From Mariprofundaceae bacterium (GTDB lineage: Bacteria > Pseudomonadota > Zetaproteobacteria > Mariprofundales > Mariprofundaceae): a DNA stretch of 7,414 nt. This document shows positions 6,998 to 7,414 of this stretch, in pieces. How positions within the stretch are numbered: position 1 is the first letter of the stretch; every line of letters starts with the position of its first letter. The notes beneath the pieces were generated by a model. That model saw only the letters and a program-made list of their open reading frames with translations, ran no database searches and had not been told where the DNA came from. Location of the stretch: positions 1-7,414 of the forward strand of contig JAUZQR010000212.1 in the NCBI GenBank assembly GCA_030950865.1, in the 5' to 3' direction. A program made the translations under genes and the position numbers.

Positions 6998-7414
6998 ATT
7001 TTTCCCTCATACACATCCATTATCGCTTGATGATAATGCTTTTTAATAAATATTCGCCTTGGACGACCTGTGCCTGTCCATTGCCCATTTTCAATCGAAA
7101 ACGCTTCTTCTGCAACAACCCAATGGTGCACCTGTGCATAATCTGGCAAACGCTGATTTGCCGATGCAAACGCCGCCGCCAGTGACTCCAGCTCAAAGCC
7201 TTGTCGCAAAACAACCACAGCCACATTAAACGGCTTGGCTTCACCAAACACACAACACTGTGCAATCGCAGGCTCGATATTCAATTCTTTTTCCACCCAC
7301 TCAGGCGATACATTACGCCCAAATGACGTAATGAAAATATGTTTCTTGCGCCCCTCAATATACAAAAAACCTTCATCATCCAAGTGACCTATATCACCCG
7401 TAGCCCATTCTTCC
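6994..7414 (-). CDS. AMP-forming acyl-CoA synthetase-like ligase, C-terminal 139 residues (5' end outside the window)
   Basis: The open frame runs from the right window edge to the TGA at 6994-6996. It begins inside the ANL adenylating-enzyme core motif A7: EEWATGDIGHLDDEG, with the ribose-binding Asp in TGD at visible residue 7. Hinge/A8 follows (GRKKHIFITSFGRNVSPEWVE), then the small mobile C-terminal domain. Members activate a carboxylate with ATP and pass it to CoA or a carrier thiol. The ENG-x2-T-x-T pattern near the end resembles long-chain acyl-CoA synthetases (ENGxLTPTxKxRR). Here it reads ENGQWTGTGRPRR, with Arg117 (codon 7063-7065) where the catalytic A10 Lys is expected. That lysine is needed for efficient adenylation in characterised members. 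The enzyme may therefore be weakened in adenylation, use a neighbouring lysine, or have another activity. It is the first visible gene of the operon; its start and promoter are outside the window. Confidence 0.9.
   Translation of the reverse strand, partial: EEWATGDIGHLDDEGFLYIEGRKKHIFITSFGRNVSPEWVEKELNIEPAIAQCCVFGEAKPFNVAVVVLRQGFELESLAAAFASANQRLPDYAQVHHWVVAEEAFSIENGQWTGTGRPRRIFIKKHYHQAIMDVYEGKI

Overview
This is a bacterial chromosomal window in which every supportable gene is on the minus strand, so the biological order runs from high to low coordinates. NusA closely resembles the gamma-proteobacterial type: about 490 residues, two C-terminal helix-hairpin-helix (AR) repeats and a near-E. 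coli KH region. The YlxR domain is fused to an L7Ae-like domain, which I associate more with alpha- and zeta-proteobacterial relatives. Base composition looks moderate, in the mid-40s % GC by eye. I would say Proteobacteria, gamma- or zeta-like, without naming a genus. There are no tRNA or rRNA genes, CRISPR arrays, insertion sequences or phage genes.

Right half (7414 down to 4885): a tight four-gene operon. It starts with the C-terminal end of an AMP-forming acyl/aryl ligase (ANL superfamily, cut by the window edge). Next come a heme-oxygenase-like diiron protein, a classical short-chain dehydrogenase/reductase, and a secreted TPR protein. The ligase stop overlaps the next start as ATGA. The following gaps are 9 and 10 bp, each with a strong Shine-Dalgarno sequence. 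A good intrinsic terminator at 4830-4861 ends the operon. The set suggests a small-molecule pathway: carboxylic acid activation, iron-dependent oxidation, then NAD(P)-dependent redox. The substrate is unknown. This is the best candidate for an undescribed system, especially because the ligase has arginine where the catalytic A10 lysine is expected.

Middle (4884 to 4735): the only real intergenic region. Within about 150 bp it packs the upstream operon's terminator, a sigma70-like promoter (4801-4828), and a second terminator-like hairpin with a U-tract (4764-4790). The second hairpin lies just downstream of the predicted transcription start and upstream of rimP. It is a candidate attenuator for the nusA operon.

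Left half (4734 down to 1): the conserved rimP - nusA - (ylxR-L7Ae) - infB operon for transcription termination/antitermination and translation initiation. RimP matures the 30S subunit, NusA acts on RNA polymerase pausing and termination, the YlxR-L7Ae protein is a probable RNA-binding factor, and IF2 (infB) places initiator tRNA. infB runs off the left edge. Its 719 visible codons cover an unusually long basic low-complexity N-terminal region with a tandem 36-bp repeat, and the complete G domain. No stretch longer than about 150 bp lacks a gene.
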